From assembly GCA_019310535.1 (NCBI GenBank), contig JAFDED010000030.1:1-42780 (forward strand): a DNA stretch of 42,780 nucleotides, given 5' to 3'. The notes below the pieces were generated by a model. It worked only from the letters and a program-made list of their open reading frames with translations, searched no databases and was not told the origin of the DNA. The stretch comes from Deltaproteobacteria bacterium. Its GTDB lineage: Bacteria > Desulfobacterota > JAFDED01. A program made the position numbers and the translations under genes. Positions 7,784 through 16,416 of the stretch are shown here, one piece after another. How positions within the stretch are numbered: position 1 is the first letter of the stretch; each line of letters starts with the position of its first letter.

Positions 7784-10039
7784 ATGATCGATCTGTCGAA
7801 TTATAAAAATTACCTTTCGGATAAAGCACACGAGGTTTTGAAGCTCGCTATTGAGGAATCCCATAAGCGTGAGCATTACTATCTCGGCGTGGAACATATC
7901 TTTCTTGCCCTCACCAACATTGAAGATGATCTTTTCAACGAAGTGATTAACCACCTTGGTGTTAATCCCAAGCAAATGGTGGATGGCATCCTCCGCGAAA
8001 TGGACAATTCCAAGCAGTTCATGGGTGAGAGGATGAAAGTACTTACGCCCACAAAGACAGTCCTGAAGCTCGCGTGGGAAAATGCTCAAAGCTCGGGGCG
8101 GAAGTTGATCGAGCCCATTGATCTTTTCCTGGCCATTTTCCACGACGGCAACAACCTCCCTTCTCAGGTGCTCGCCGAAATGGGTGTGGAACCAGCCCGT
8201 TGCGCTGAGACCATCGCTGCGCAATTACGAAGATTAAAAGAGCGAGAGAAAGAGGTTGAGAAGCGATTTCAGCTTCCCCCCACGCTGAACAGCATGGGGG
8301 CCAACCTCAACCGATTGGCTTACCTGGGCAAGTTGCCCCCGATTATCGGACGAGACCAGGAAATCGATCAGATGATCGAGATACTTTGCCATAAGGAACG
8401 ATCCAACTCTGTGATGATAATAGGCGAGCCGGGAGTGGGCAAGACCGCCCTGGTGGAGGGCCTGGCACAGCGACTGGAGTTTGAACCCGAGCGGATTCCC
8501 CGACGTTTGAGGGGTCAACAGATAGTCAATCTTCAGATGAATAATCTGGTTGCGGGGACAGTGCTGCGCGGCATGTTCGAAGAGAGAATTCAAAATGTGG
8601 TGAAAGAACTGAAAGAGAAAAAAAATCTCATACTGTTTGTCGATGAAGCGCACACCATCATCGGGGCCGGCATGGCTCTGGGCGTTCCATCGGACGCTGC
8701 CAACATCCTGAAGTCCACCCTTTCCCGGGGCGAGATCCAGATGATAGGCTGCACCACAGCATCTGAATACAAACAGTTTATTCAGGAGGATGAAGCACTG
8801 GCCCGTCGATTCCGGGTGGTGACGGTGCAAGAACCCAATCTGGAAGAGAGCAGAGAAATCCTGATCGGAGTTCGCCCGCGTCTGGAACAGAACTACTCTG
8901 TATCCATTTCAGACGAGGCCATAAATGCGGCCATCGAAATGGCCCAGCGATACCAACGCGGCCACAAGCTCCCCGATAAGGCCATCAATTGGCTGGATAC
9001 CGCCTCGGTAAAAGTGGAGATTAATAAGCCATACGACGTGGTGTCGCGTGAAGACATTCTTGAAGTCATTTCCCAGGAAACGCGGACACCCATAGACATG
9101 GTGTATCGCGACACCGTTGATCGGTTCACCAACATGGAGGAGGCCCTGGCCAGACGTATAGTGGGCCAAAAAGAAGCCATTCGGGCGGTGGCACGGCAAT
9201 TGAGGCTAAATAAAGGACCCCTGAAGGAAAACTTCGATCGCCCCGATGGTGTTCTGCTGTTTTTGGGGCCCACCGGTGTGGGGAAAACCGAACTGAGCAA
9301 GGCACTGGCGGAATTTCTCTTCGGCGATGATAAAAAAATGATCCGAATCGACATGTCCGAATACCGCGACGGGATCATCGGCGTGGACAAGCTCATCGGA
9401 ATGCCCAGAGGCATCGTGGGAAGCGAAAAAGGGGGCATCCTGACCAACCAGATCAGGGACAATCCATTCACCGTAGTTTTGCTGGACGAAATGGAGAAGG
9501 CCAGCAGCTATGTGCTGAACCTCTTCTTGCAGGTCTTCGACGAAGGCTGGCTCTCTGACGGAAGGGGGAAGCGGGTGTATTTTTCGGATGCAGTTATCAT
9601 CATGACCTCCAACCTGGGCTCCAATGAGTTCAAACGCTATCAGAAACCCATGGGATTTCTGACGGACAGCCATGAACTGGGCTCCATAAAACGCGAGGTC
9701 ATGCGCCAGGTGGAGAACTCCTTCTCCCCCGAGTTCATTAACCGCATCGATGATATCATAGTCTTTTCACCGCTGTCCGAGGAAGAGGTCCAACAGATCA
9801 CAGGGATGTATCTCGATGACATTCGCAAAACGATGCAGGAAAGCAATCGGGATCTGATCGTGAGCGAAGACGCAGTGTCCTTGTTGGCCCGAACCGGATT
9901 CAGCATTAAATATGGCGCCAGATTTCTCAAACGTACCATCGACGAGAAGATCAAAATCCCGATCACACTGAACTGGAAAGAAGGTCGGGTTTTTAAGGTG
10001 GATGTTGAAAACGACAAGATCGTGATCACCTGGGAATAA
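7784..10039 (+). CDS. ClpA/ClpC-like AAA+ ATPase with altered pore loops
   Basis: A 751-residue two-ring Clp ATPase. Order: Clp N-domain (1-150), NBD1 with Walker A GEPGVGKT (214-221) and Walker B FVDEAH, essentially no M-domain (NBD1 runs into NBD2 near 415-450), then NBD2 with GPTGVGKT (495-502) and LLDEMEKA. An MGF tripeptide at 623-625 sits where ClpA has IGL and ClpC has VGF, the loop that docks on ClpP, so a protease partner is possible. Oddity: the conserved substrate-gripping tyrosines are gone. KYRG is VLRG (260-263) and GYVG is GIVG (543-546). ATP-binding motifs and arginine-finger regions look intact. It follows cbpA and precedes a DUF1844 gene. It is a genuine AAA+ protein, but orthology to ClpA or ClpC is not implied. 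Confidence 0.9.
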   Translation: MIDLSNYKNYLSDKAHEVLKLAIEESHKREHYYLGVEHIFLALTNIEDDLFNEVINHLGVNPKQMVDGILREMDNSKQFMGERMKVLTPTKTVLKLAWENAQSSGRKLIEPIDLFLAIFHDGNNLPSQVLAEMGVEPARCAETIAAQLRRLKEREKEVEKRFQLPPTLNSMGANLNRLAYLGKLPPIIGRDQEIDQMIEILCHKERSNSVMIIGEPGVGKTALVEGLAQRLEFEPERIPRRLRGQQIVNLQMNNLVAGTVLRGMFEERIQNVVKELKEKKNLILFVDEAHTIIGAGMALGVPSDAANILKSTLSRGEIQMIGCTTASEYKQFIQEDEALARRFRVVTVQEPNLEESREILIGVRPRLEQNYSVSISDEAINAAIEMAQRYQRGHKLPDKAINWLDTASVKVEINKPYDVVSREDILEVISQETRTPIDMVYRDTVDRFTNMEEALARRIVGQKEAIRAVARQLRLNKGPLKENFDRPDGVLLFLGPTGVGKTELSKALAEFLFGDDKKMIRIDMSEYRDGIIGVDKLIGMPRGIVGSEKGGILTNQIRDNPFTVVLLDEMEKASSYVLNLFLQVFDEGWLSDGRGKRVYFSDAVIIMTSNLGSNEFKRYQKPMGFLTDSHELGSIKREVMRQVENSFSPEFINRIDDIIVFSPLSEEEVQQITGMYLDDIRKTMQESNRDLIVSEDAVSLLARTGFSIKYGARFLKRTIDEKIKIPITLNWKEGRVFKVDVENDKIVITWE

Positions 10040-10158
10040 CGCATCATACGATTTACCCGGTCTTGCATACACCGAGCCATGGCATCCGGAATTCCCACAT
10101 GGCCGCGGGACTATCAGTTTCATTCCCGTGATGGCTGAAATATTCAACTTGCGCGGCC

Positions 10159-10190
10159 ACCGTATCCCAAAAATTGGGATGCGGTCTTAT
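10159..10190 (+). terminator. Hairpin after the second Clp gene
   Basis: Bases 10159-10169 pair with 10175-10185 in an 11-bp stem (one G-U) around a 5-nt loop, followed by CTTATATTT. Its place 120 bases after the ATPase stop fits a transcription terminator or a hairpin before the DUF1844 gene. Confidence 0.55.
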
Positions 10191-10305
10191 ATTTAACAGA
10201 TTTTCTCGATACGAGAAAGAAAGAAGTGTGAAGAGGTCCCTTTGTGAACAATCAATAAAGCACCATAACTTCCCATGCAATGGGTTTTAAAGGAGAAAAA
10301 AACGC

Positions 10306-10785
10306 ATGGCTGAAAATGATAAAGGAAATGAGGGTGTCATCGAGGGGCCAGGATTTATCATCCGCGATCGGCGACAGTTCTCGCAGGATGGTGAGAAAAT
10401 AGATCGTGCACCTGAAGAAAGAGGGCAGAAGCCCCAAACACAATACGAGGAAACGCCGGGGGAACCTGCCGTTGAGCAACAAGAGACCGGGGACAAAAAG
10501 GCTCCTCGCCGACAGTATCAGGATGTGCCCCTGCCAGAGGTTAATTTCACGAACTTTGTTTTCTCCCTTGTCCACTCTGCCATGTTAGCCCTGGGAAGCT
10601 TGCCCGATCCTGCTACCGGGAAAACGGAAAAGCACCTCTCCCTGGCCAAGCATGTCGTTGATACTCTCGGCATGCTCCAGCAGAAAACGCAAGGAAACCT
10701 CACCGAGGAAGAACAGCGCCTTATCGACGAAAGCCTTTTTGACCTCCGCATGCATTATGTGAAAGAAAAGGAGAAGTCCGCGTGA
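10306..10785 (+). CDS. DUF1844 domain protein
   Basis: A 159-residue soluble protein. The first 80 residues are low-complexity, charged and Gln/Glu/Pro-rich, probably disordered. Residues 85-155 carry the DUF1844 pattern: NFTNFVFSLVHSAMLALG, then a P-D-P-A-TGK turn, a helix with HVVDTLGMLQQKT, GNLTEEEQ, and a final helix ending RMHYVKEK. The family is common in Deltaproteobacteria and has no known function. Start ATG 10306 follows AAAGGAGAA. It sits between a Clp ATPase and HtrA, so a link with protein quality control is possible but is inference only. Confidence 0.85.
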   Translation: MAENDKGNEGVIEGPGFIIRDRRQFSQDGEKIDRAPEERGQKPQTQYEETPGEPAVEQQETGDKKAPRRQYQDVPLPEVNFTNFVFSLVHSAMLALGSLPDPATGKTEKHLSLAKHVVDTLGMLQQKTQGNLTEEEQRLIDESLFDLRMHYVKEKEKSA

Positions 10786-11056
10786 TAGCGGTCAGGCCGG
10801 GGCGGGGCGCAAGGGCCACCCGTATAGCGGCAGGGACTCCTGGCGCAAACCCTTTTCGGAATTCAATAGTTCACCAGCTATGGTTTCCGGCGGTTTCGGT
10901 CTGGGCAGCATGGCCACGCGGGTGATAAGGTTTCAATATAAAACACATGGAAGATGCTGATTCGCGGTTGCACCCAGACAGCTTTAATCTTGAACAAATA
11001 AATGAAGTGGCCGCGAAACCCGCGTGAAGATTCCCTAATCAGAGAGGTAACCCATT

Positions 11057-12550
11057 ATGAAAAAACACAAAGGTCCCATCAAAACTTTTGGAGCTTTTCT
11101 GTCCATTTTTCTTATTATGACCATTACCGCGCCCATTGGCTATTCCGCTTCCTCGACCGGTCCTTTATTAACCTCTTCGGCGGGTCAAAGGGCGCACAGC
11201 CAGGAAATTCAGTTTCCCTCTTTTGCAGACATGGCTGAGCGACTTAAGCCCGCTGTTGTGAACATATTCACCACCAAAGTGATAAAAGGGCGACCATTTA
11301 AAAGGTTCTATCACCCCTTTGAAGAAAAAGGGGGTCCGTTCGAAGAGTTCTTCGAGCGCTACAAGCAATTCTTCGGGGAGGTCCCCGAGCAGGAATATCG
11401 CCAAAGAAGCCTGGGTTCAGGATTCATCATTGACCCGAAAGGGTTTATTCTCACCAATAACCATGTGATTGAGAACGCTGATGAGATCAAGGTTCGACTG
11501 AACAATGAGAAGGAATACGAGGCCACTGTCGTAGGCAGGGATCCCGCAACCGATCTTGCTCTCATCAAGGTGAAGACGAAAGAAGAACTACCGACAGCTC
11601 TACTGGGTAACAGCGATGCTCTCCGGGTTGGGGAGTGGGTGCTGGCCATCGGCAACCCGTTTGGCTACGGTCATACGGTCACGGTGGGCATCGTCAGCGC
11701 CATGGGCAGAACCATCGGGGCGGGGCCTTATGACGATTTCATCCAGACTGACGCATCAATCAATCCTGGTAATTCCGGCGGCCCATTGTTCAATGTGCGC
11801 GGTGAAGTAGTGGGCATAAATACGGCCATAGTGGCCAGCGGACAGGGCATCGGCTTCGCCACGCCCATCAATAAAGCCAGTGAACTGCTCCCCCAGCTTA
11901 AAACGGGAAAAGTCACCCGCGGGTGGTTGGGCGTGGGCATACAGGAAGTCTCCGATGACCTGGCCAAGAATTTCGAGTTGAAAAAGAAGCGGGGGGCCCT
12001 GGTCTCCGAGGTTTTCCCCGATGAACCAGCGGAAAAGGCCGGTATCAAACGCGGCGATATCATCCTGGAACTCAACGGAAAACAGATTAAAAATGTGAAA
12101 GAACTTTTGAACATAGCAGCATCTCTTCCCGTGGGGCGAAAGATTGAGATCAAAGTCTGGCGAGAAGGTGAAACCCTGGACCTGAACCTCATCGTCGGTA
12201 AAAGACCCGAAGAAAAGAAGCTTTTAAGCCGCAGTTGGCGGACACCCCTGGAGGAAGAGGAAGAAGAATCCCTGGGAATAACTGTTGTGGAGATCACCCC
12301 TGATTTGGCCAAACGACTGGATCTGCCCATGAAAGAGGGCGTTATCGTGAAAAACGTCAAACCCCAATCTCCGGCAGGCAAAGCCGGGCTCCAGCAGGGC
12401 GACATCATCCTGGAGATCAACCGAATCCCTGTAAAAAACCTGAAAGAATACAAGGAGACCGTTGAGAAATTTTCAAACGCAAGTTCCTTGCTGGTCCTGA
12501 TGAAGCGGGGATCTTCATCCCAGTACCTTGTACTTAAAAAAGGAACATGA
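11057..12550 (+). CDS. HtrA/DegQ-type periplasmic serine protease
   Basis: A 497-residue Do-like protease/chaperone that degrades or holds misfolded envelope proteins. Residues 1-32 are an export signal with a hydrophobic core ending PIGYSA. The trypsin-like domain has the triad H136 (TNNHVIEN), D166 (ATDLALI) and S240 (GNSGGPLFN). Two PDZ domains follow (about 280-370 and 410-490), each with a GLxxGDIILE-type motif. Length and layout match DegQ/MucD. Start ATG 11057 follows GAGAGGTAA. Its TGA overlaps the ATG of ispE, so the two genes are translationally coupled although unrelated in function. The paralogue name (degP, degQ or mucD) is not resolvable. Confidence 0.94.
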   Translation: MKKHKGPIKTFGAFLSIFLIMTITAPIGYSASSTGPLLTSSAGQRAHSQEIQFPSFADMAERLKPAVVNIFTTKVIKGRPFKRFYHPFEEKGGPFEEFFERYKQFFGEVPEQEYRQRSLGSGFIIDPKGFILTNNHVIENADEIKVRLNNEKEYEATVVGRDPATDLALIKVKTKEELPTALLGNSDALRVGEWVLAIGNPFGYGHTVTVGIVSAMGRTIGAGPYDDFIQTDASINPGNSGGPLFNVRGEVVGINTAIVASGQGIGFATPINKASELLPQLKTGKVTRGWLGVGIQEVSDDLAKNFELKKKRGALVSEVFPDEPAEKAGIKRGDIILELNGKQIKNVKELLNIAASLPVGRKIEIKVWREGETLDLNLIVGKRPEEKKLLSRSWRTPLEEEEEESLGITVVEITPDLAKRLDLPMKEGVIVKNVKPQSPAGKAGLQQGDIILEINRIPVKNLKEYKETVEKFSNASSLLVLMKRGSSSQYLVLKKGT

Positions 12551-13419
12551 GTCCCCCCCAGAGTAGTATCGTTGTTTGGCCACCCGCCAAGATCAATTTA
12601 CGGTTGGAAGTTCTCGGCCGACGCCCGGATGGGTACCATGATATCTTGTCTATTATGCAGCAGGTGGATCTTTGTGACCGCATCGAAATCCATCCAGCCG
12701 ACAAGGGGATCCATGTACACTGTGAAGGAGCTGATCTACCCGAGGGAGAGGGGAACCTGGTTTACGAGGCCGCCCGGTTGCTCGCCGAAAAAACCCCAAA
12801 GGCATGCGGCGTTGCCATCCATTTGCAAAAACGAATTCCTTTGGCGGCGGGTCTCGGCGGGGGCAGCAGTGATGCCGCCGCTGTGCTGAAAATACTGAAT
12901 AAGCTCTGGGATATCGAGCTTCCGCCAGCGGAGCTCATGAGGCTGGGGCTCAGCCTGGGGGCGGACGTTCCTTTTTTCCTTTTTGGATCAGAGGCAGTGG
13001 CCAGAGGCGTGGGAGAGGTGCTCCGGCCCCTGCCGGCGCAACTGCCTTCATGGACCTATGTGCTCGTTGACCCTGGGTTTCCTGTTTCTGCCGCATGGGC
13101 CTATCAATCTCTCAAAATGGAGTTGACACAGCCAAAAACCGGAATTAATATCAAAAAGATATTTGATATTATTTTCCCGGTGAAACATTGGCTGATCAAC
13201 GATCTGGAAGCCGCTGTAATTTTAAAATATCCGGTGATCCAAATCATCAAAGAGACCCTGCTGCAACTGGGCGCTGAGGGGACACTTATGTCGGGAAGCG
13301 GCCCCACGGTTTTTGGCGTATTCGCCTCCCGGGCAGGCGCTTTGCGAGCTGCGGAAGCCATTCGCGGCAACCAGCAATGGGATGTATTCGTGGCCCGGAG
13401 ATGGTCCGGAGACCGGTGA
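12547..13419 (+). CDS. ispE: 4-diphosphocytidyl-2-C-methyl-D-erythritol kinase
   Basis: A 290-residue GHMP kinase that phosphorylates CDP-methylerythritol, the fourth step of the MEP isoprenoid pathway. Visible are the N-terminal PAKINLRLEVLGRRPDGYH motif, the glycine-rich ATP loop PLAAGLGGGSSDAAA (about residue 97) and the C-terminal MSGSGPTVFG motif. Length is normal. The ATG overlaps the htrA stop (ATGA). The order ispE, tRNA-Gln, prs, rplY, pth is a frequent housekeeping arrangement in Deltaproteobacteria. Confidence 0.96.
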   Translation: MSPPQSSIVVWPPAKINLRLEVLGRRPDGYHDILSIMQQVDLCDRIEIHPADKGIHVHCEGADLPEGEGNLVYEAARLLAEKTPKACGVAIHLQKRIPLAAGLGGGSSDAAAVLKILNKLWDIELPPAELMRLGLSLGADVPFFLFGSEAVARGVGEVLRPLPAQLPSWTYVLVDPGFPVSAAWAYQSLKMELTQPKTGINIKKIFDIIFPVKHWLINDLEAAVILKYPVIQIIKETLLQLGAEGTLMSGSGPTVFGVFASRAGALRAAEAIRGNQQWDVFVARRWSGDR

Positions 13420-13682
13420 TCAATGAATAACTGAATTATTCTATCCTCGGTCTACCCGGTCCTCGTGTAGGGGAGAACCTGCTTGCCTGGCCCGGGAAAT
13501 GCAAAAGGCCTAAGGGGTATGAACCTATTTCATTTTGTTCCTGATAGTCGCAAAAGCTTTTGTTGGATTTAATAGTTTCTATCGGCGAAAAAACCCCACG
13601 TATTCCTTACGCGGGACGATGTTCGAAATTTTTTCAGGCAACAGCTCATTAAAGGTGCTGCCGTAAAAAAATGCTTTCACGA

Positions 13683-13757
13683 TGGGGTGTCGTCAAGCGG
13701 TAAGACACGGGTCTTTGGAACCCGCATTCGGAGGTTCGAATCCTCCCACCCCAGCCA
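13683..13757 (+). tRNA. tRNA-Gln (anticodon TTG)
   Basis: A full cloverleaf of 75 nt including an encoded CCA. The acceptor stem TGGGGTG (13683-13689) pairs with CACCCCA (13747-13753), G is the discriminator base, and the anticodon loop is CTTTGGA with TTG in the middle. The T-arm contains GGTTCGAATCC. It lies between ispE and prs; no promoter was convincingly seen in the 263-base gap before it. Confidence 0.96.
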
Positions 13758-13919
13758 TCATCACAGTAAAAGGGAATGTAGTGCCGAAGGGACTTTTGGA
13801 TCTTTCTTTCCACATTGCCGCAGAAGATTCGGTGCGGAGAAGGATTTTCATTTAGTAAGGTTTCCGGTCTCCAAAGAGCGCCTAATAACAAAACGACAGC
13901 GACAAGGAGCCAAGAAACT

Positions 13920-14861
13920 ATGGCGGGGACATTGCGGATATTTTCTGGAAATGCAAATATACCTATGGCACAAGAGATTTGCGACACGCTAAACATAACC
14001 CTTGGGAAACTAGTGATCCGCACGTTTAGCGATGGGGAAATCTTTGTGGAAATCCACGAAAGCGTCAGGGGGATGGATGTCTTTGTAATACAGCCCACCT
14101 GTCCGCCGGTGAATGATAATATAATGGAACTCCTGATCATGTTCGATGCTCTGAAGCGTGCATCGGCCGCTCGCATTACCGCTGTGGTCCCGTATTATGG
14201 CTACGCTCGACAGGATCGGAAAGTTTCGCCTCGCGTGCCTATTTCTGCCAAGCTGATGGCCGATCTGATCACCACTGCGGGAGCCAACCGCATGCTTTTC
14301 ATTGATCTCCACGCCGGCCAGATCCAGGGTTTCTTCAACATCCCGGTAGACCATCTATTCGCGACGCCTGTGCTTCTGGAATATATACGGAAAGAATGGG
14401 CGGACAATTTAATTATGGTCTCACCTGACGCAGGAGGCGTTGAGCGCACCCGGGCATTCGCCAAGCGCCTGAACGTTGAGATGGCCATCATCGATAAGCG
14501 CCGGGAAACACCCAATGAGGCTGAGGCCATGAACATCATCGGTCTCGTCAAAGGCCGAAATGTGTTGATTCTGGACGACATTATAGACACTGCTGGAACT
14601 ATAACCGAAGCCGCCAAAGCTCTTCTTGAGAACGGAGCACACCGGGTGCTGGCTTGCTGCACGCATCCCGTGCTTTCCGGCCCGGCCATACAGCGCATCG
14701 AAAATTCGCCGATAGAATGCGTTGTTGTAACTAACACCATACCCATCAGCAAGGAGGCACTGGCCTGCAAGAAAATCGTTGTCCTTTCGATCGCGCCACT
14801 TCTTGCCAAGGCCATCAACAGCATTCACAATGAAGGGTCGGTGAGCTCTTTATTTGTGTAA
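13920..14861 (+). CDS. prs: Ribose-phosphate pyrophosphokinase (PRPP synthetase)
   Basis: A 313-residue enzyme making PRPP from ribose-5-phosphate and ATP for nucleotide, His and Trp synthesis. Motifs: the N-terminal [14 protein letters not shown], the flexible ATP loop [10 protein letters not shown], the [11 protein letters not shown] segment, [17 protein letters not shown], and the PRPP-binding loop [13 protein letters not shown]. Start ATG 13920 lies behind AAGGAG; the frame open from 13815 would add 35 residues that belong to no Prs and run close to the tRNA. Length matches the family. Confidence 0.97.
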   Translation: MAGTLRIFSGNANIPMAQEICDTLNITLGKLVIRTFSDGEIFVEIHESVRGMDVFVIQPTCPPVNDNIMELLIMFDALKRASAARITAVVPYYGYARQDRKVSPRVPISAKLMADLITTAGANRMLFIDLHAGQIQGFFNIPVDHLFATPVLLEYIRKEWADNLIMVSPDAGGVERTRAFAKRLNVEMAIIDKRRETPNEAEAMNIIGLVKGRNVLILDDIIDTAGTITEAAKALLENGAHRVLACCTHPVLSGPAIQRIENSPIECVVVTNTIPISKEALACKKIVVLSIAPLLAKAINSIHNEGSVSSLFV

Positions 14862-15048
14862 ACAAATCGAGTGTCCCCACAGAATTGTGTGTTTTTTCCG
14901 GGGTTCTTCATTTTAAAGGCGTTCTCGGTTCATTAAAACACTTGCAGATCGCAGTTTAACTTTACTAGAGGAATTTCACTTGTTTAAAAAAAATCCTGAA
15001 GTGAATCATTAGAAATCGACGGAACCAACCAAAGAGAGGTTTTTACTC

Positions 15049-15708
15049 ATGGAAGCAGCAAAAATCGTGGCGGAAACCCGGAATAAGTCGGGTAAAAGCG
15101 TATGCCGAAAGATTCGGGAAAAGGGGCGCATTCCAGCCGTCTTTTACGGCCCGGATACTACCCCGATACCCCTGAGCCTCGACCCGCGAGATATTGAAAA
15201 AATCTTTTCCTCACCCGGGGGGGCCAATACAGTGATAGATCTTAATATCATCAATTCCAAGGATCAAAGTCAATTACAGAAGATGGCCATTCTCAAGGAC
15301 TGGCAGATTCACCCCGTGCGCCGGACTTGGCTTCATGCGGACCTACTCGAAATCAACGTCGATCGACCCATCGTGGTGAATGTCCCCATCCAATTTATGG
15401 GAAAAGCCAAGGTGGTCGAGCTCGGTGGCATTATCGAGGAAGTCCGGCGGGAGGTCTCCCTTGAATGCTTGCCCACCATGATCCCCGAATTCATCGAGAT
15501 CGACGTCAGCGAACTGGGTTTTGGCGACTCTCTTCATGTCCGTGATTTAAAGGTCGGCGAGGGAGTTACGATCATAGATGACGGGGATTTAACGCTGGCC
15601 GCCGTAATGGCACCTCCTGAAGAGGAGGAAAAGGTCGCCCCCGCTGCCGCGGAAATTGAGACTGCGGAGACTCTTGGGGAGGAGCCCCCTGAAGATACCG
15701 ATAAATAG
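15049..15708 (+). CDS. rplY: 50S ribosomal protein L25/general stress protein Ctc
   Basis: A 219-residue long-form L25 (TL5/Ctc) that binds 5S rRNA. The N-terminal L25 domain (1-90) has the RNKSGKSVCRKIREKGRIPAVFYG signature spread over 12-36, followed by the beta-barrel extension (95-185) with IPIQF-like and LECLP motifs, and a disordered acidic tail from 190. Start ATG 15049 follows AAAGAGG. It is placed between prs and pth, as in many bacteria. Confidence 0.95.
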   Translation: MEAAKIVAETRNKSGKSVCRKIREKGRIPAVFYGPDTTPIPLSLDPRDIEKIFSSPGGANTVIDLNIINSKDQSQLQKMAILKDWQIHPVRRTWLHADLLEINVDRPIVVNVPIQFMGKAKVVELGGIIEEVRREVSLECLPTMIPEFIEIDVSELGFGDSLHVRDLKVGEGVTIIDDGDLTLAAVMAPPEEEEKVAPAAAEIETAETLGEEPPEDTDK

Positions 15709-15752
15709 CTTCCTTATGGTCATTGATCCCCTTTACCGGAGAGTGATTTACC

Positions 15753-16358
15753 CTGCAAGATAACGATATTACGCTGGTAGTGGGTCTGGGTAACCCCGGT
15801 GCACAATACCGCAGCTCACGCCATAATCTCGGCTTCATGGTGGTAAGAGTGCTGGCGGACACCCATGGAGCGCCCCTGAACCAGAGAAAATTTCATTCTC
15901 GATTCGGCCGTTGCAGAATTGATCACAAGGACGTTCTCCTGGTTCAGCCAATCACCTTTATGAATCTGAGCGGTGTTTCCGTGGGCCGATGGGTGAAACA
16001 TCTGAAAGAGAAGTTTTCCTCTCTTATCGTCATCCATGATGACATGGACCTGCCTTTCGACAGAATCCGAATCCGTCCCCGCGGAGGTCACGGGGGACAT
16101 CGCGGCATCCAATCTATCATGGAGACTCTCGGGACTGATCATTTTGTTCGGATTAAAATAGGCATAGGAAGACCCGAGCAATGGCCACCTGAAATTTTTG
16201 TACTTCAGCCTTTCAGCCAGGAAGAAAGCCAACAGTTGGAACCAGTCATCCGTAGGGGATGTGAAGCGGTGGAAGCGGTCATCAAAGAGGGATTGGAATC
16301 TGCCATGAACCAGTTCAATGCTCCGATCTTGAATTCAAAGGGAACTGAAGCGAAATAA
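15753..16358 (+). CDS. pth: Peptidyl-tRNA hydrolase, apparent CTG start
   Basis: Releases tRNA from dropped-off peptidyl-tRNA. With a start at 15753 the product has 201 residues. Catalytic H24 lies in RHNLGF, with the FMNLSG motif, the IHDDMDLPF aspartate and the GGHGGHRGIQSI loop. Start choice: the first beta-strand (ITLVVGLGNPG) needs codons before GTG 15780, the only conventional start, which would delete it. The frame is closed by TGA at 15744, leaving CTG 15753, nine bases after GGAGAG (15738-15743), or ATT 15768. CTG is the best fit. A sequencing error upstream is the alternative. Only 44 bases separate it from rplY. Confidence 0.93.
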   Translation: MQDNDITLVVGLGNPGAQYRSSRHNLGFMVVRVLADTHGAPLNQRKFHSRFGRCRIDHKDVLLVQPITFMNLSGVSVGRWVKHLKEKFSSLIVIHDDMDLPFDRIRIRPRGGHGGHRGIQSIMETLGTDHFVRIKIGIGRPEQWPPEIFVLQPFSQEESQQLEPVIRRGCEAVEAVIKEGLESAMNQFNAPILNSKGTEAK

Positions 16359-16416
16359 GCTGATTACTTGATTATTCCATCACGTTGCTTCGCAAAGAGG
16401 GGAGGTTTGAGCGATC

